Source of the DNA: Hydrogenophaga sp.
GTDB taxonomy: Bacteria; Pseudomonadota; Gammaproteobacteria; Burkholderiales; Burkholderiaceae_C
Assembly (NCBI RefSeq): GCF_026125785.1
Contig: NZ_JAHCKL010000021.1
Location: 1 to 64,000 of the forward strand
DNA: 64,000 nt
Reading direction: 5' to 3'
Shown: positions 1 through 9,036 of the stretch, one piece after another
How positions within the stretch are numbered: the first letter of the stretch is position 1
Layout: every line of letters starts with the position of its first letter
Position numbers and translations under genes: made by a program
Notes under the pieces: model-generated
Database searches by the model: none
Seen by the model: the letters and a program-made list of their open reading frames with translations, nothing else
What the model was told of the DNA's origin: nothing

Positions 1-35
1 TGGGCCGGCGGAGCCGGACCCTCGGCATCTCTGGG
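1..35. repeat. Interspersed intergenic repeat, copy 1 (edge fragment)
   Basis: The first 32 bases are the exact reverse complement of positions 14941-14972, and the match runs on for about three more G residues. A diverged copy lies near 44586-44620. The shared core contains CCTCGGCATC. The element is probably longer and cut by the window edge. Bases 36-98 between it and the first gene show no clear signal. Confidence 0.75.
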
Positions 36-98
36 GGGCGCTCACATTTCTTCACACTCGGTGCCGAAACTCTGGTGCTGCTTCTGGCTCGTATTTTG

Positions 99-1292
99 AT
101 GACGCGATCTCTTTCCATGCTGCTTTGCGGCGCTCTGTTCGTGGCTGCTCCTGCCTGGGCGCAGTCGGCTTCGCCTGAGTTCGACAGTTGCCTGAATGGG
201 TTGCGTGCGCCGGCACGGGCGGCGGGGGTGCAGGACGCTTCGTTTTCGCGCTTCACGCAGGGCTTGGTACCGGACATGACGGTGATCGACCGGCTGAACT
301 TCCAGCCTGAGTTCCGCACCGCGATCTGGGACTACATGGCGGGCCTGGTGGACGATGAGCGCGTGGCGCAGGGCAAGGCCCTGCTGGCGCAGCATGGGCA
401 GACGCTGGCGCGCGTGAGCGAGCGCTTCGGTGTGGACCCGGAGACGGTGGTGGCGGTCTGGGGGGTGGAGAGCAACTTCGGCCAGAGCTTCGGCAAGTCG
501 CCGCTGGTGCAGTCGCTGGGCACGCTGTCCTGCTTCGGACGGCGTCAGAACTACTTCCGGGGCGAGTTCTTCGCTGCGCTGCGCATCCTGCAGGCCGGTC
601 ACATCGCACCCGAGCGTTTCAATGGTTCCTGGGCGGGCGCCTTCGGGCACACGCAGTTCATGCCGAGCACGTTCGAGCGCCTAGCGGTGGACTTCGACGG
701 CGACGGCCGCGCGGACCTGATGGACAGCACCGCGGACGCGCTGGCCTCGACCGCGAATTTTCTGCAGAAGGCCGGCTGGCAGAGCGGCCAGCCCTGGGGC
801 TTCGAGGTCAAGCTGCCGGCCGGTTTTTCCGTCGCTGGCGAAGGCCGTCGCAGCAAGCGCGCCATGGGCGAATGGACCGCGCGCGGCGTGGTGCGTGTGG
901 ACGGCTCGCCGCTGCCCGTCAGCGGCAACGCCGGCCTGCTCACCCCCGCCGGCGCGCAGGGGCCGGCCTTCCTGGTGCTGCGCAACTTCGATGCGCTCTA
1001 CAGCTACAACGCCGCCGAGAGCTATGGCCTGGCCATCGCCCACCTGTCGGACCGCCTGCGCGGCGACGGTCCGTTCGCCACGCCCTGGCCCACCGACGAC
1101 CCTGGCCTCTCGCGCGCGGAGCGCCGCGAACTGCAGACCTTGCTGATCCAGCGCGGCCACGACATCGGCGAGGTGGACGGCATGCTGGGTGAGAAGAGCC
1201 GCACCGCGATCCGGGCCGAGCAGGAGCGGCTGGGCCAGGAGGCCAGCGGACGCGCCGGGCAGAAGCTGCTGCGTGCGTTGCGGGGCAACTGA
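99..1292 (+). CDS. Lytic murein transglycosylase, MltB-like, with C-terminal peptidoglycan-binding domain
   Basis: Predicted periplasmic enzyme that cleaves the MurNAc-GlcNAc bond of peptidoglycan with formation of a 1,6-anhydro end. The 397-residue product starts with a signal peptide ending near AWAQS. The SLT_2-type catalytic domain carries VWGVESNFG with the catalytic Glu near residue 124, followed by GAFGHTQFMPS, a hallmark of the family. The last 60 residues (LSRAERRELQTLL onward) look like a peptidoglycan-binding type 1 domain. The frame is open from a GTG at 75, but ATG 99 gives a clean signal peptide, so it was chosen. No lipobox is present, so the enzyme is predicted to be soluble rather than a lipoprotein like E. 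coli MltB. Confidence 0.9.
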   Translation: MTRSLSMLLCGALFVAAPAWAQSASPEFDSCLNGLRAPARAAGVQDASFSRFTQGLVPDMTVIDRLNFQPEFRTAIWDYMAGLVDDERVAQGKALLAQHGQTLARVSERFGVDPETVVAVWGVESNFGQSFGKSPLVQSLGTLSCFGRRQNYFRGEFFAALRILQAGHIAPERFNGSWAGAFGHTQFMPSTFERLAVDFDGDGRADLMDSTADALASTANFLQKAGWQSGQPWGFEVKLPAGFSVAGEGRRSKRAMGEWTARGVVRVDGSPLPVSGNAGLLTPAGAQGPAFLVLRNFDALYSYNAAESYGLAIAHLSDRLRGDGPFATPWPTDDPGLSRAERRELQTLLIQRGHDIGEVDGMLGEKSRTAIRAEQERLGQEASGRAGQKLLRALRGN

Positions 1293-1438
1293 CCCTCGCA
1301 TCGGCAAACGGCGCTGCCACCGCGAATCGCGTCGCTGGTTCTTGAAGGGCTTCGTTTCGTCACGTTGAATTCGCGTGAGCGAGAGATGGGTTACGTTGTG
1401 GCGAACCACCCACCATCGTCAACGACCGAGGCTTCACC

Positions 1439-3337
1439 ATGGGACACACGCCCGGCCGCCCCGCGCCAGCACCTTCACCCTCCCAGGCGGCGGATGTGAC
1501 CGCCATCACGCCTGCCCTCGTGGCCGGGCGGTACAGCGCCCTGGCCCAGGCCGTCTTGGTCTGCGAGGAGGCTCACCCCGAAACGATCGCCTGCGTCCAC
1601 GAGTGCGTGGACGCCGTGAGGGTACTTGAGCACGACCCTTCGGCCGCGAACCCGCTCACCGGCCTGACCGCCGCAGGCCTGGCCGCCTCCCAGGGCAACG
1701 TGGATGCGCTCAGGGCACTGTCGGCCGCCGGCATCGACATGACCCTGCACTGCGCCGACGGCACCGAGCCATTGCACATCGCCGCCGGCCAGGGCCATGC
1801 GGCGGCCATGCGCTACCTGCTCACCTGCCCCGGGGTGGATGGGGACCGGCCGGATGCGGCAGGCTTCGCGCCCGTCCTCCACGCGGCATGCAGCGACGAA
1901 CCCGCGACGGTGAGGGTGCTGGCCAGCCACGGTGCACGGGTGGACGCGGTGGGCCCCGGCCCCGCGTACTGCACCGCGTTGCAGGAGGCCACACTGCATG
2001 GCCATGCCAACATGGTCGAAGTCCTCATCCAGGCCGGCGCCGATCCGCGCATCACCGACGAGAACGGCCAGACGCTGCTCCACTACGCCGCCAGCGAAGG
2101 CCATGGCACGGTGATCGAGGTGCTGAGCGAAGCCGGCTGCGACCACGGCGCGATGGATGCGGACGGCTTCGCCCCGATTCATATCGCCGTGGACGCGGGA
2201 CACGCCGATGCGGTCCACAGCCTGCTGCACGGCGGCTCCCGCCCCGACCTGCCCGGCCCGCAGGGCACGCCCCTGCACCAGGCCACGCTCGGCGGGCATT
2301 TCGATGTCGCCGTCGAACTGCTGCGGCGCCCGGCCGGCCTGAGCGCGGAGAACGACACCGGCAGCACGGCGCTGCACCTCGCCGCAGAGGGTGGGCACGC
2401 CGGCATCGCCAGGGAACTGGCGCATGCCGCGGCCCTGCACGGTGTGCCACTGCTGGGCATGGAAGACGGCCAGGGGCGCACCGCACTGGGTATCGCGGCC
2501 ATGTACGAACATGTGGGGGTGATCCGGGCGCTCGCTCAGGCCGGGTGCGATCTGTCCGCTGCCGGCCACGGGCACGAAGCACCGCTGCTCGCCGCGGCCA
2601 GGCTGGGGCGTTCCGGCTGCGCCGACGCCCTGCTCACGCTCGGTGCGCGCCCCGACGTCACCTCCGAGCGCGGCGCGACGGCCATGCACCTGGCCGCCCT
2701 GCGCGGCCACGCCCACACGCTGGAGGTACTGGCCGCCGGTGGGTGCGATCCCGACGCGGTGGACACCCATGGCCAGACGCCCATGCACTACGCCGCATGG
2801 GCGGGCCAGGCCTCCGCCATCGGCACACTGGCGCTGCACGGCGCATCTCGGGACGTGCAGGACAAGGGAGGCAGGACCCCCCTGCACCTGGCAGCGCGCG
2901 CGAGCCATGCCGAAGCGTTGCAGGCCCTGCTCGCCGCCGACAGTGATGTCCGGGCCACCGACCACACCGGCCAAACCCCACTGCACGACGGCGCCGTTGG
3001 CGGACACAGCCACACCGTTCAACTCCTGCTGGCCCACGGCGCGGAGATCGACGCAGCGGACCACCTGGGCGGCACGCCCTTGCACCACGCTGTCCGCGGT
3101 GGCCGCGAGGCAGCGGTGCAAGCCTTGCTGGCGCACGGAGCCTCTGCGCACACACCCGACGGTGACGGGCACTCCGCGCTGGACGCGGCGCGCCAGCGGG
3201 GGGATGACGGCCTCGTCCAGGCGCTGTCGAGCGCGGCCGCCGACACGGGACATTGGCAACGCTACCTGGACACACAGGCAACGCACCGTGGTGGCCCGCA
3301 GCCATCCACGGAATCGGGGCCATCCATGGGCCCGTGA
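1439..3337 (+). CDS. Large ankyrin-repeat protein
   Basis: A 632-residue protein built almost entirely of about 16 ankyrin repeats between residues 65 and 605. Many repeats keep the TPLHxAAxxGH and LLxxGA signatures, for example GQTPMHYAAWAGQ and GGRTPLHLAARASH. I see no signal peptide, membrane segment or catalytic domain; the N terminus (about 60 residues) and the last 30 residues are not repeat-like. Ankyrin arrays are protein-binding scaffolds, so a role in binding another protein is likely but the partner is unknown. It stands alone between a transglycosylase and a hydrolase, with a poor ribosome binding site and 146 bases of featureless DNA upstream. Acquisition by transfer is possible but not shown by its base composition. 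Confidence 0.85.
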   Translation: MGHTPGRPAPAPSPSQAADVTAITPALVAGRYSALAQAVLVCEEAHPETIACVHECVDAVRVLEHDPSAANPLTGLTAAGLAASQGNVDALRALSAAGIDMTLHCADGTEPLHIAAGQGHAAAMRYLLTCPGVDGDRPDAAGFAPVLHAACSDEPATVRVLASHGARVDAVGPGPAYCTALQEATLHGHANMVEVLIQAGADPRITDENGQTLLHYAASEGHGTVIEVLSEAGCDHGAMDADGFAPIHIAVDAGHADAVHSLLHGGSRPDLPGPQGTPLHQATLGGHFDVAVELLRRPAGLSAENDTGSTALHLAAEGGHAGIARELAHAAALHGVPLLGMEDGQGRTALGIAAMYEHVGVIRALAQAGCDLSAAGHGHEAPLLAAARLGRSGCADALLTLGARPDVTSERGATAMHLAALRGHAHTLEVLAAGGCDPDAVDTHGQTPMHYAAWAGQASAIGTLALHGASRDVQDKGGRTPLHLAARASHAEALQALLAADSDVRATDHTGQTPLHDGAVGGHSHTVQLLLAHGAEIDAADHLGGTPLHHAVRGGREAAVQALLAHGASAHTPDGDGHSALDAARQRGDDGLVQALSSAAADTGHWQRYLDTQATHRGGPQPSTESGPSMGP

Positions 3338-3400
3338 GACCGAGGGGCCGTTTGGGGACTTGGCTGACAATGTCAGACCATTGACACGAAGCCACCCTGC

Positions 3401-4561
3401 ATGAACCCGAACCGACTTCAGCCCTTTCGCGTCGACATCGACCCCGCCACCATCGAACGCATCCACCACCGCCTGACCAACGCCCGCTGGGCCGCCGCAC
3501 CGGACGACGACGCCGACTGGACCTACGGCACCGACGCGCGCTGGCTGCGGAGCCTGGTGGAGCACTGGGTCACGCGCTACGACTGGCGCGCAGCCGAGCA
3601 CGAGCTCAACCGCTGGCCGCAGTTCATGGCGGAGGTCGCTGGCCAGCGCGTGCACTTCTACCATGTGAAGGGTTCGGCCCCGCGCCCTCGCCCGCTGCTG
3701 CTCACACACGGCTGGCCGGGGTCGGTGCTGGAGTTCCTGGGCTGCGTGGAACGACTGGCCCACCCACAGCGTTTCGGCGGCCAGGCCGAGGATGGGTTCG
3801 ACCTCGTGATCCCTTCGCTGCCGGGCTACGCGTTCTCGCAGCGCCCGTCCCGCCCCATCGGCCCGCGCGCGGTGGCGCGAATGTGGCGCGAACTCATGGT
3901 GGACGTGCTGGGTTATCCGGCCTTCGCCGCGCAGGGCGGCGATTGGGGCGCGGCGGTCACCAACTGGCTCGGCGCCGAGCACGCGGACGTGACCCGGGCC
4001 ATTCACCTGAACATGGTGCCCAGCTGGGCCTTGCAGGCGAGCGCGGCGCCCGATGCCGAAGAGGCGCAGTACCTGCAGCGCGTGGCCGCGATGCGTGCGA
4101 AGGAGATGGGCTACCACGCGGTGCAGTCCACCAAGCCACAGACACTGGCGCTGGCCCTGGCCGACACGCCGCTGGGCTTTGCCGCCTGGGTGTGCGAGAA
4201 GTTCCGCACCTGGAGCGACACGCGAGAAGGCGACATCCACAGCCGCTTCGACCGCGACACGCTGATCACCAACCTGATGCTCTACCTCGTCAACGACGCG
4301 GCAGGCACCTCGCTGTGGATGTACCGTGGCCGCGCCGACGAGTTCGCCGCCGGGGGCGTGGCGCCCCGCGTGGAGGTGCCCACCGGCATCGCGCTGTTTC
4401 CGGCCGAGATCATTCCCTACCCGCCGCGCGCCATGGTCGAGCGCGGCTATGCGGTGGCGCGCTGGACGCCCATGCCGGCCGGCGGCCATTTCGCCGCGCT
4501 GGAGGAGCCGGTGGCGTTCTCCGACGAGGTGCGTGCCTTCTTCAGGCAGATCGGCTACTGA
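3401..4561 (+). CDS. Epoxide hydrolase family protein (alpha/beta hydrolase with EHN domain)
   Basis: The 386-residue product begins with the epoxide hydrolase N-terminal domain (FRVDIDPATIERIHHRL), the type found in microsomal and juvenile-hormone epoxide hydrolases. The alpha/beta hydrolase core has the HGWPGS oxyanion motif at residues 103-108, the nucleophile elbow GGDWGA with Asp near 181, and the terminal GGHFAALEEP with His near 363, so the catalytic set looks complete. Such enzymes open epoxides with water through an aspartyl ester. There is no signal peptide, so it is probably cytosolic. The natural substrate cannot be read from the sequence. It is convergent with the efflux operon that follows, 18 bases away. 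Confidence 0.88.
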   Translation: MNPNRLQPFRVDIDPATIERIHHRLTNARWAAAPDDDADWTYGTDARWLRSLVEHWVTRYDWRAAEHELNRWPQFMAEVAGQRVHFYHVKGSAPRPRPLLLTHGWPGSVLEFLGCVERLAHPQRFGGQAEDGFDLVIPSLPGYAFSQRPSRPIGPRAVARMWRELMVDVLGYPAFAAQGGDWGAAVTNWLGAEHADVTRAIHLNMVPSWALQASAAPDAEEAQYLQRVAAMRAKEMGYHAVQSTKPQTLALALADTPLGFAAWVCEKFRTWSDTREGDIHSRFDRDTLITNLMLYLVNDAAGTSLWMYRGRADEFAAGGVAPRVEVPTGIALFPAEIIPYPPRAMVERGYAVARWTPMPAGGHFAALEEPVAFSDEVRAFFRQIGY

Positions 4562-4579
4562 GCGCCTCGGGCACCGGGC

Positions 4580-6205
4580 TCAGTGCGCACCGCCGCCGCC
4601 TGCGCCAGCACTGCCTTGCGCGACCGGCCGGGTGAACCAGATCAGCACGATCAGCACGAAGAACATCACCGCCGAGAGGTAGAACAGGTCGGTGACGGCC
4701 AGCGTGAAGGCCTGCTGGTTGATCAACCTGTCCACCGTGGCCAGCGCCTGTTCCTGGCTCATGCCGCTGGCGCGCAGTTGTGCCAACGTGGCCACGGCCG
4801 TGGGGTTGCCCAGGTGGATCGATTCCACGAGCTGCGCATGGTGCAGGGCCGCGCGGTCTTCCCACAGCGTGGTGAACAGCGAGGTGCCCACCGCGCCGGC
4901 GGTGATGCGCACGAAGTTGGACAGGCCCGCCGCCGACGGCGTCTGGTGCGGGGCCAGCCCCGAGAACACGATGGCCTGCAGCGGAATGAAGAAGAAGGCC
5001 ATGGCCGCGCCCTGCAGCAGCGTGGGGATCAGGATGGTGGTGAAGTCGGCCTGGGTGTTGAAGAGCGAGCGCATCCACAGCACCAGGGCAAAACCCAGGA
5101 AGGCCACGGTGGCGAGGCGGCGCGGATCGATGCGGCCCACGTTCTTGCCCACCCAGGGCGAAAGCACGATGGCCAGCAGGCCGACCGGCGCGGTCGCCAG
5201 GCCGGCCCAGGTGGCCGTGTACCCCATGTGCTGCTGCAGCCAGAGCGGCAGCAGCACCACGTTGCCGAAGAACAGACCATAGGCCACCGAGAGCGCGAGC
5301 GTGCCGGCGACGAAGTTGCGCCGGGCGAACAGGCGGATCTCCACGATGGGATGGCGCTCGGTGAGCTCCCAGGCCAGGAAGAACATGAAGCTCACCACCG
5401 AGACCACGGCGAGCATGACGATTTCGCCGGAAGCGAACCAGTCCAGCTCCTTGCCCTTGTCGATCATGATCTGCATGGCGCCGACGAACAGCACCAGCAG
5501 CACCAGCCCCACCACGTCCAGTGGCACCCGGCGCGGGCCGGGGTCGCGGCTGCGGTAGATCGACCAGGTGAGTGCCGCCGCGCCCAGGCCCACAGGGATG
5601 TTGATGTAGAAGATCCAGGGCCAGGCGATGTTGTCGGTGATCCAGCCGCCCAGCAGCGGCCCGGCCACGGGCGCCACCAGCACCGTCATGGACCACATCG
5701 CCATGGCGGTGCCCGCCATGGCGCGGGGGTAACTGGCCAGCAGCAGCGTCTGCGACAGCGGGATCATCGGACCGGCCACCAGCCCCTGCAGCACGCGGAA
5801 AGCGATCAGCATCTCGATGCTGGGCGCCAGGCCGCACAGCCAGGAGGCCAGCACGAACAGCAGCACGCTCAGCGTGAACAGCCGCACCTGTCCGAAGCGC
5901 TGCGTCAGCCAGCCGGTCAGCGGCACCGAGATGGCGTTGGCCACCGCGAAAGAAGTGATGACCCAGGTGCCCTGTGCCGGGCTCACGCCCATGTCGCCAG
6001 CGATCGCCGGAATGGACACGTTGGCGATGGACGTGTCGAGCACGTTCATGAACGTGGCCAGAGACAGCGCGAGCGTGCCCAGCACGAGCTGGCCGCCCTT
6101 GAGCGGCTCATGGGCGGCCGGTGGGGCCGTTGGGGCCGGCGGCACGGCGGGTCGGCCGGCGGCGCCGTCCGGCATCCCGGGCGCGGTGGAAACTTGGCTG
6201 GCCAT
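4580..6205 (-). CDS. emrB: Multidrug efflux MFS permease, DHA2/EmrB family
   Basis: A 541-residue inner-membrane transporter of the 14-helix DHA2 family. It has a proline-rich cytosolic N terminus of about 40 residues, then LVLGTLALSLATFMNVLDTSIANVSIP (quoted in part: NVLDTSIANVSIP, the DHA2 signature) and GWITDNIAWPWIFYINIPVG, both typical of EmrB. It is the last gene of marR-nodT-emrA-emrB, starting 10 bases after emrA stops. EmrB proteins work with an EmrA adaptor and an outer-membrane channel to export hydrophobic drugs and uncouplers in exchange for protons. The frame is open further upstream, but ATG 6205 places the start just after emrA and gives the usual N terminus. Substrate unknown. 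Confidence 0.9.
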   Translation of the reverse strand: MASQVSTAPGMPDGAAGRPAVPPAPTAPPAAHEPLKGGQLVLGTLALSLATFMNVLDTSIANVSIPAIAGDMGVSPAQGTWVITSFAVANAISVPLTGWLTQRFGQVRLFTLSVLLFVLASWLCGLAPSIEMLIAFRVLQGLVAGPMIPLSQTLLLASYPRAMAGTAMAMWSMTVLVAPVAGPLLGGWITDNIAWPWIFYINIPVGLGAAALTWSIYRSRDPGPRRVPLDVVGLVLLVLFVGAMQIMIDKGKELDWFASGEIVMLAVVSVVSFMFFLAWELTERHPIVEIRLFARRNFVAGTLALSVAYGLFFGNVVLLPLWLQQHMGYTATWAGLATAPVGLLAIVLSPWVGKNVGRIDPRRLATVAFLGFALVLWMRSLFNTQADFTTILIPTLLQGAAMAFFFIPLQAIVFSGLAPHQTPSAAGLSNFVRITAGAVGTSLFTTLWEDRAALHHAQLVESIHLGNPTAVATLAQLRASGMSQEQALATVDRLINQQAFTLAVTDLFYLSAVMFFVLIVLIWFTRPVAQGSAGAGGGGAH

Positions 6206-6215
6206 GGTCAGGGTT

Positions 6216-7478
6216 TCAGTGTTGCGGGCTGGCCATCGCGGCCTTGACCGGCGCGGCAGAAGCCGCCTTCGCGGCAGCGGCTCCGCTGTTCTGCGCGATG
6301 ATGGCCTGCACACGCGCATCGGCGTCGCGGCTGTCCTGGTCGAACACCCGCGTCTGCGCGGGCTCGGCCTGCAAGGCGGCGTCGGCCAGCATGCGGCCAT
6401 CGGTCTGTCTCACGTCCACCTTGGCCTCCATAGACAACCCCAGCCGCAGCGGGTGCTGCACCAGTTCGGCGGCATCCAGGCGCACGCGCACCGGCACACG
6501 CTGCACCACCTTGATCCAGTTGCCCGTGGCGTTCTGCGCCGGCAGCAGTGCGAAGGCCGCACCCGTGCCGGCACCCATGCCATCGACCGTGCCGTGGTAG
6601 ACCACGTTCTTGCCGTACACGTCGGCCGTGAGCGACACCGGCTGGCCCAGCCGCAGGTTCTTGAGCTGGCTTTCCTTGAAGTTGGCCTCGACCCAGACCT
6701 GGTCGAGCGCGATCACCGAGAGCAGCGGCGCCCCCGGCTGCAGGCGCTGGCCCAGTTGCACGCTGCGGCGTGCCACGTAGCCGTCGACTGGCGCCTGCAA
6801 CTCCATGCGTTGCAGCGCCACGTAGGCTTCGCGCACGCGGGCCGCGGCCTGCAGCACGCTGGGGTGCCTGTCCACCGCGATGCCTTCGGTCAGTGCCTGG
6901 TTGGACGCCAGTTGCTCGCGCGCCGCCACCACCGCTGCGCGCGCGGCTTCGGCGGAACTGCGCGCCGCCGCGAGCTGCGCGTTCGCGTGCTTGAACTCCT
7001 CTTGCCCGACCGCGCCGGTGGCCACCAGCGGCTGGCGCCGCGCCACGTCGTCCTGCAGGCGCTGCCATTCGGCCTGCGCACGCGCCAGGTCGGCCTCGCG
7101 CAGCGCGATCTGCGCCGTCTGCGTCCGGTTGTTCGCGTACAGCGTGCGGACCTGCCGCACGGTCTGCGCCAACTGGGCCTCGGCCTGCTCCAGCGCGATC
7201 TTCGCGTCCGTGGGGTCCAGCCGCACCAGCCACTGGCCGGCCTTCACCGGGTCGGTGTCGTTGGCGTTGATCGCCACCACCGTGCCCGGCACCTGCGGCG
7301 TGATCTGCACCAGGTTGCCCTGCACGTAGGCGTTGTCGGTGGTCTCGTAGTGGTTGAGCACCAGCGCCCAGTAGGCGCCGTAGGCCACGCCAGCAAGCAG
7401 CACGGCAGCGGCCACGCCGCCCAGGGCCTTCTTGCGGGCGCTGCCGCCGGACTGGGGTTTGTCGTTGGGGGTGTTCAT
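6216..7478 (-). CDS. emrA: EmrA-type membrane fusion protein (HlyD family)
   Basis: Periplasmic adaptor of 420 residues linking the EmrB pump to the outer-membrane channel. It has one N-terminal membrane anchor (residues about 18-38, ALGGVAAAVLLAGVAYGAYW), then YETTDNAYVQGNLVQITPQV, a strong EmrA/HlyD signature, followed by a long alpha-helical hairpin and a second lipoyl half (LQAPVDGYVARR). The ATG is preceded by CGGAG at good spacing. It lies between nodT and emrB on the same strand and the three form one tripartite exporter. Confidence 0.92.
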   Translation of the reverse strand: MNTPNDKPQSGGSARKKALGGVAAAVLLAGVAYGAYWALVLNHYETTDNAYVQGNLVQITPQVPGTVVAINANDTDPVKAGQWLVRLDPTDAKIALEQAEAQLAQTVRQVRTLYANNRTQTAQIALREADLARAQAEWQRLQDDVARRQPLVATGAVGQEEFKHANAQLAAARSSAEAARAAVVAAREQLASNQALTEGIAVDRHPSVLQAAARVREAYVALQRMELQAPVDGYVARRSVQLGQRLQPGAPLLSVIALDQVWVEANFKESQLKNLRLGQPVSLTADVYGKNVVYHGTVDGMGAGTGAAFALLPAQNATGNWIKVVQRVPVRVRLDAAELVQHPLRLGLSMEAKVDVRQTDGRMLADAALQAEPAQTRVFDQDSRDADARVQAIIAQNSGAAAAKAASAAPVKAAMASPQH

Positions 7479-7520
7479 GAAAAGGCTCCGTTGAATGAGC
7501 AGAAAAGAGAAGGCTTCACG

Positions 7521-8984
7521 TCAGCGCACGCCAAGGGGCGCGGCAAGCCCGGCCGTGTCGACCCCGCCGCCCAGGGCACGCACCAGCCCGATCTGGGCCG
7601 ACAGCGCGCGGGCCTGCAAGTCCACGTCCAGCCGGCGCTGGTTGAGCAACGCGGTCTCGGCGCTGAGCACGGTGAGGTAGTTGCCCAGCCCTGCTCGGTA
7701 GCGTTGGGTGGCGTAGTCGTAGGCGGCTTCGGTGGCGCTGGCCGCCTGGGCCTGTTGCTCGCGCTGGCGCTGCACCGACTGGCGCGCCTCGAGCTGGTCG
7801 GCGGTCTCGCGCACGGCCTCCAGCACCGCGCCGTTGTAGCTCTCCACGGCAGCGTCCAGGTCGGCGGTGCGCGCGCTGAGCTGCGCACGCAGGCGGCCGG
7901 CGTCAAAGATGGGCAGGTGGATGGCCGGCCCCACGCCCCATTGCTGGCTGCCGGCCTCCATGAGGCGGTTCAGGCCAATGCTGGACAGACCGATGAAGGC
8001 CGTGAGGTTGACGTTGGGATAGAACTGCGCCTTGGCCGCGTCCACGCCGTGCGTGGCGGCTTCCATGCGCCAGCGCGCCGCGCTCACGTCGGCACGCCGG
8101 CCCAGCAGGTCGGCCGGCAGCACGTCGGGCAAGGCCTGCGGCTGCAGGCGGCGCAGGTCCGGCGCCAAGGCGGCGTAGTGCTGCACCGGCACCGCGGCCA
8201 GCGCCGCCAGCGCATGCCGGGCGGCGGCGATCTGCTCGTCGAGCTGCTCCAACTGCACGCGCGTCTCCGGCAGCGCGCCCTCGCCTTGCTTGAGTTCCAC
8301 GCGGCTGTCCAGCCCGGCATCGACACGCTGGCGAATCAGCGAGAGCATCTGCTCGCGCTGTGCCAGCGCCTGCTGCGCCACCGCGCGCTGCGCCAGCAGC
8401 CGGCCCAACTGCACATAGGTCTGCGCGACCTGGCTGGCCAGCACCTGGCGCGCGGCCTGCCATTCGGCAGTGGCAGCGCGCTCGCTGCCCAGCGCGGCCT
8501 CCAGTGCGGCACGGTGCTGGCCGAAGAAGTCGATCTCCCAACTGCCGGCCAGTTGCGCATTGGCCAGCGTGCGCGTGGATCCTCCCAACGGGGCGGGGTA
8601 GATGCTGTTGGCGCTGAAGCGCTGGCGCGTGGCGTCGGCGCTGCCCTGCACCACGGGACCACTGGCCGCCTGTTCGGCCGCCGTGGCCGCCTGGGCGCGG
8701 CGCAGGCGCGCCTGCGCCACCTTCAGCGAAGGCTGGGCCTGCAACGCCTGTTCGATCACCCCGGTGAGCGTCTCGTCCCCCCAGCCGCGCCACCAGTCCG
8801 CCTGCAACGCGGCTGCGTTCGATGAGGCGTCCAGACCTACCGCCTGCGGCGTGATCGCCGTGGCCTGCGGCGCGATGCCAGCGCTGCTCGCGCAACCGGC
8901 GAGCACCAACGCCACCGTCAGGGACAGCACGCCCCCCAGCCGGTAGGGCTGCGGGTGCGCCATGGATATTTGTTTGGGCTTCAT
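7521..8984 (-). CDS. Outer-membrane efflux lipoprotein, NodT/OprM family
   Basis: TolC-like outer-membrane channel of 487 residues for the EmrAB pump. The signal peptide ends in the lipobox LVLAGC with the acylated Cys near residue 31. The body shows the duplicated long-helix pattern of the NodT family, including KVAQARLRRAQA and GSWEIDFFGQHRA. The frame is open to a TTG at 8996, but ATG 8984 was preferred; another ATG at 8963 is possible. The chosen start is directly abutted by a MarR-like operator, so repressor binding would also cover the ribosome binding region. It follows marR by 52 bases. Confidence 0.9.
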   Translation of the reverse strand: MKPKQISMAHPQPYRLGGVLSLTVALVLAGCASSAGIAPQATAITPQAVGLDASSNAAALQADWWRGWGDETLTGVIEQALQAQPSLKVAQARLRRAQAATAAEQAASGPVVQGSADATRQRFSANSIYPAPLGGSTRTLANAQLAGSWEIDFFGQHRAALEAALGSERAATAEWQAARQVLASQVAQTYVQLGRLLAQRAVAQQALAQREQMLSLIRQRVDAGLDSRVELKQGEGALPETRVQLEQLDEQIAAARHALAALAAVPVQHYAALAPDLRRLQPQALPDVLPADLLGRRADVSAARWRMEAATHGVDAAKAQFYPNVNLTAFIGLSSIGLNRLMEAGSQQWGVGPAIHLPIFDAGRLRAQLSARTADLDAAVESYNGAVLEAVRETADQLEARQSVQRQREQQAQAASATEAAYDYATQRYRAGLGNYLTVLSAETALLNQRRLDVDLQARALSAQIGLVRALGGGVDTAGLAAPLGVR

Positions 8985-8996
8985 TTGCTTAGGCAA
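8985..8996. promoter_or_regulatory. MarR-type operator in front of nodT
   Basis: TTGCTTAGGCAA is an 11-of-12 palindrome related to the perfect core TGCCTAGGCA at 9559-9568 upstream of marR. In both places a further GGCAA half-site follows (GGGCAA at 9003-9008; AGGCAA at 9579-9584). Presence at both ends of the marR gene suggests autoregulation plus an internal control point for the efflux genes. Confidence 0.6.
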
Positions 8997-9036
8997 TTAT
9001 TTGGGCAAAAAAGGCGAGACATGCGGCAGACGCGGC

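Noticed and set aside
1475-4489. A 1004-codon minus-strand frame across the ankyrin and epoxide hydrolase genes
   Set aside because: Antisense shadow of two genes with clear repeats and catalytic motifs; it also crosses their intergenic gap without any start signal.
5817-8825. A 1002-codon plus-strand frame opposite the efflux genes
   Set aside because: Low-complexity antisense translation with no recognisable domain; the minus strand encodes a complete tripartite exporter.
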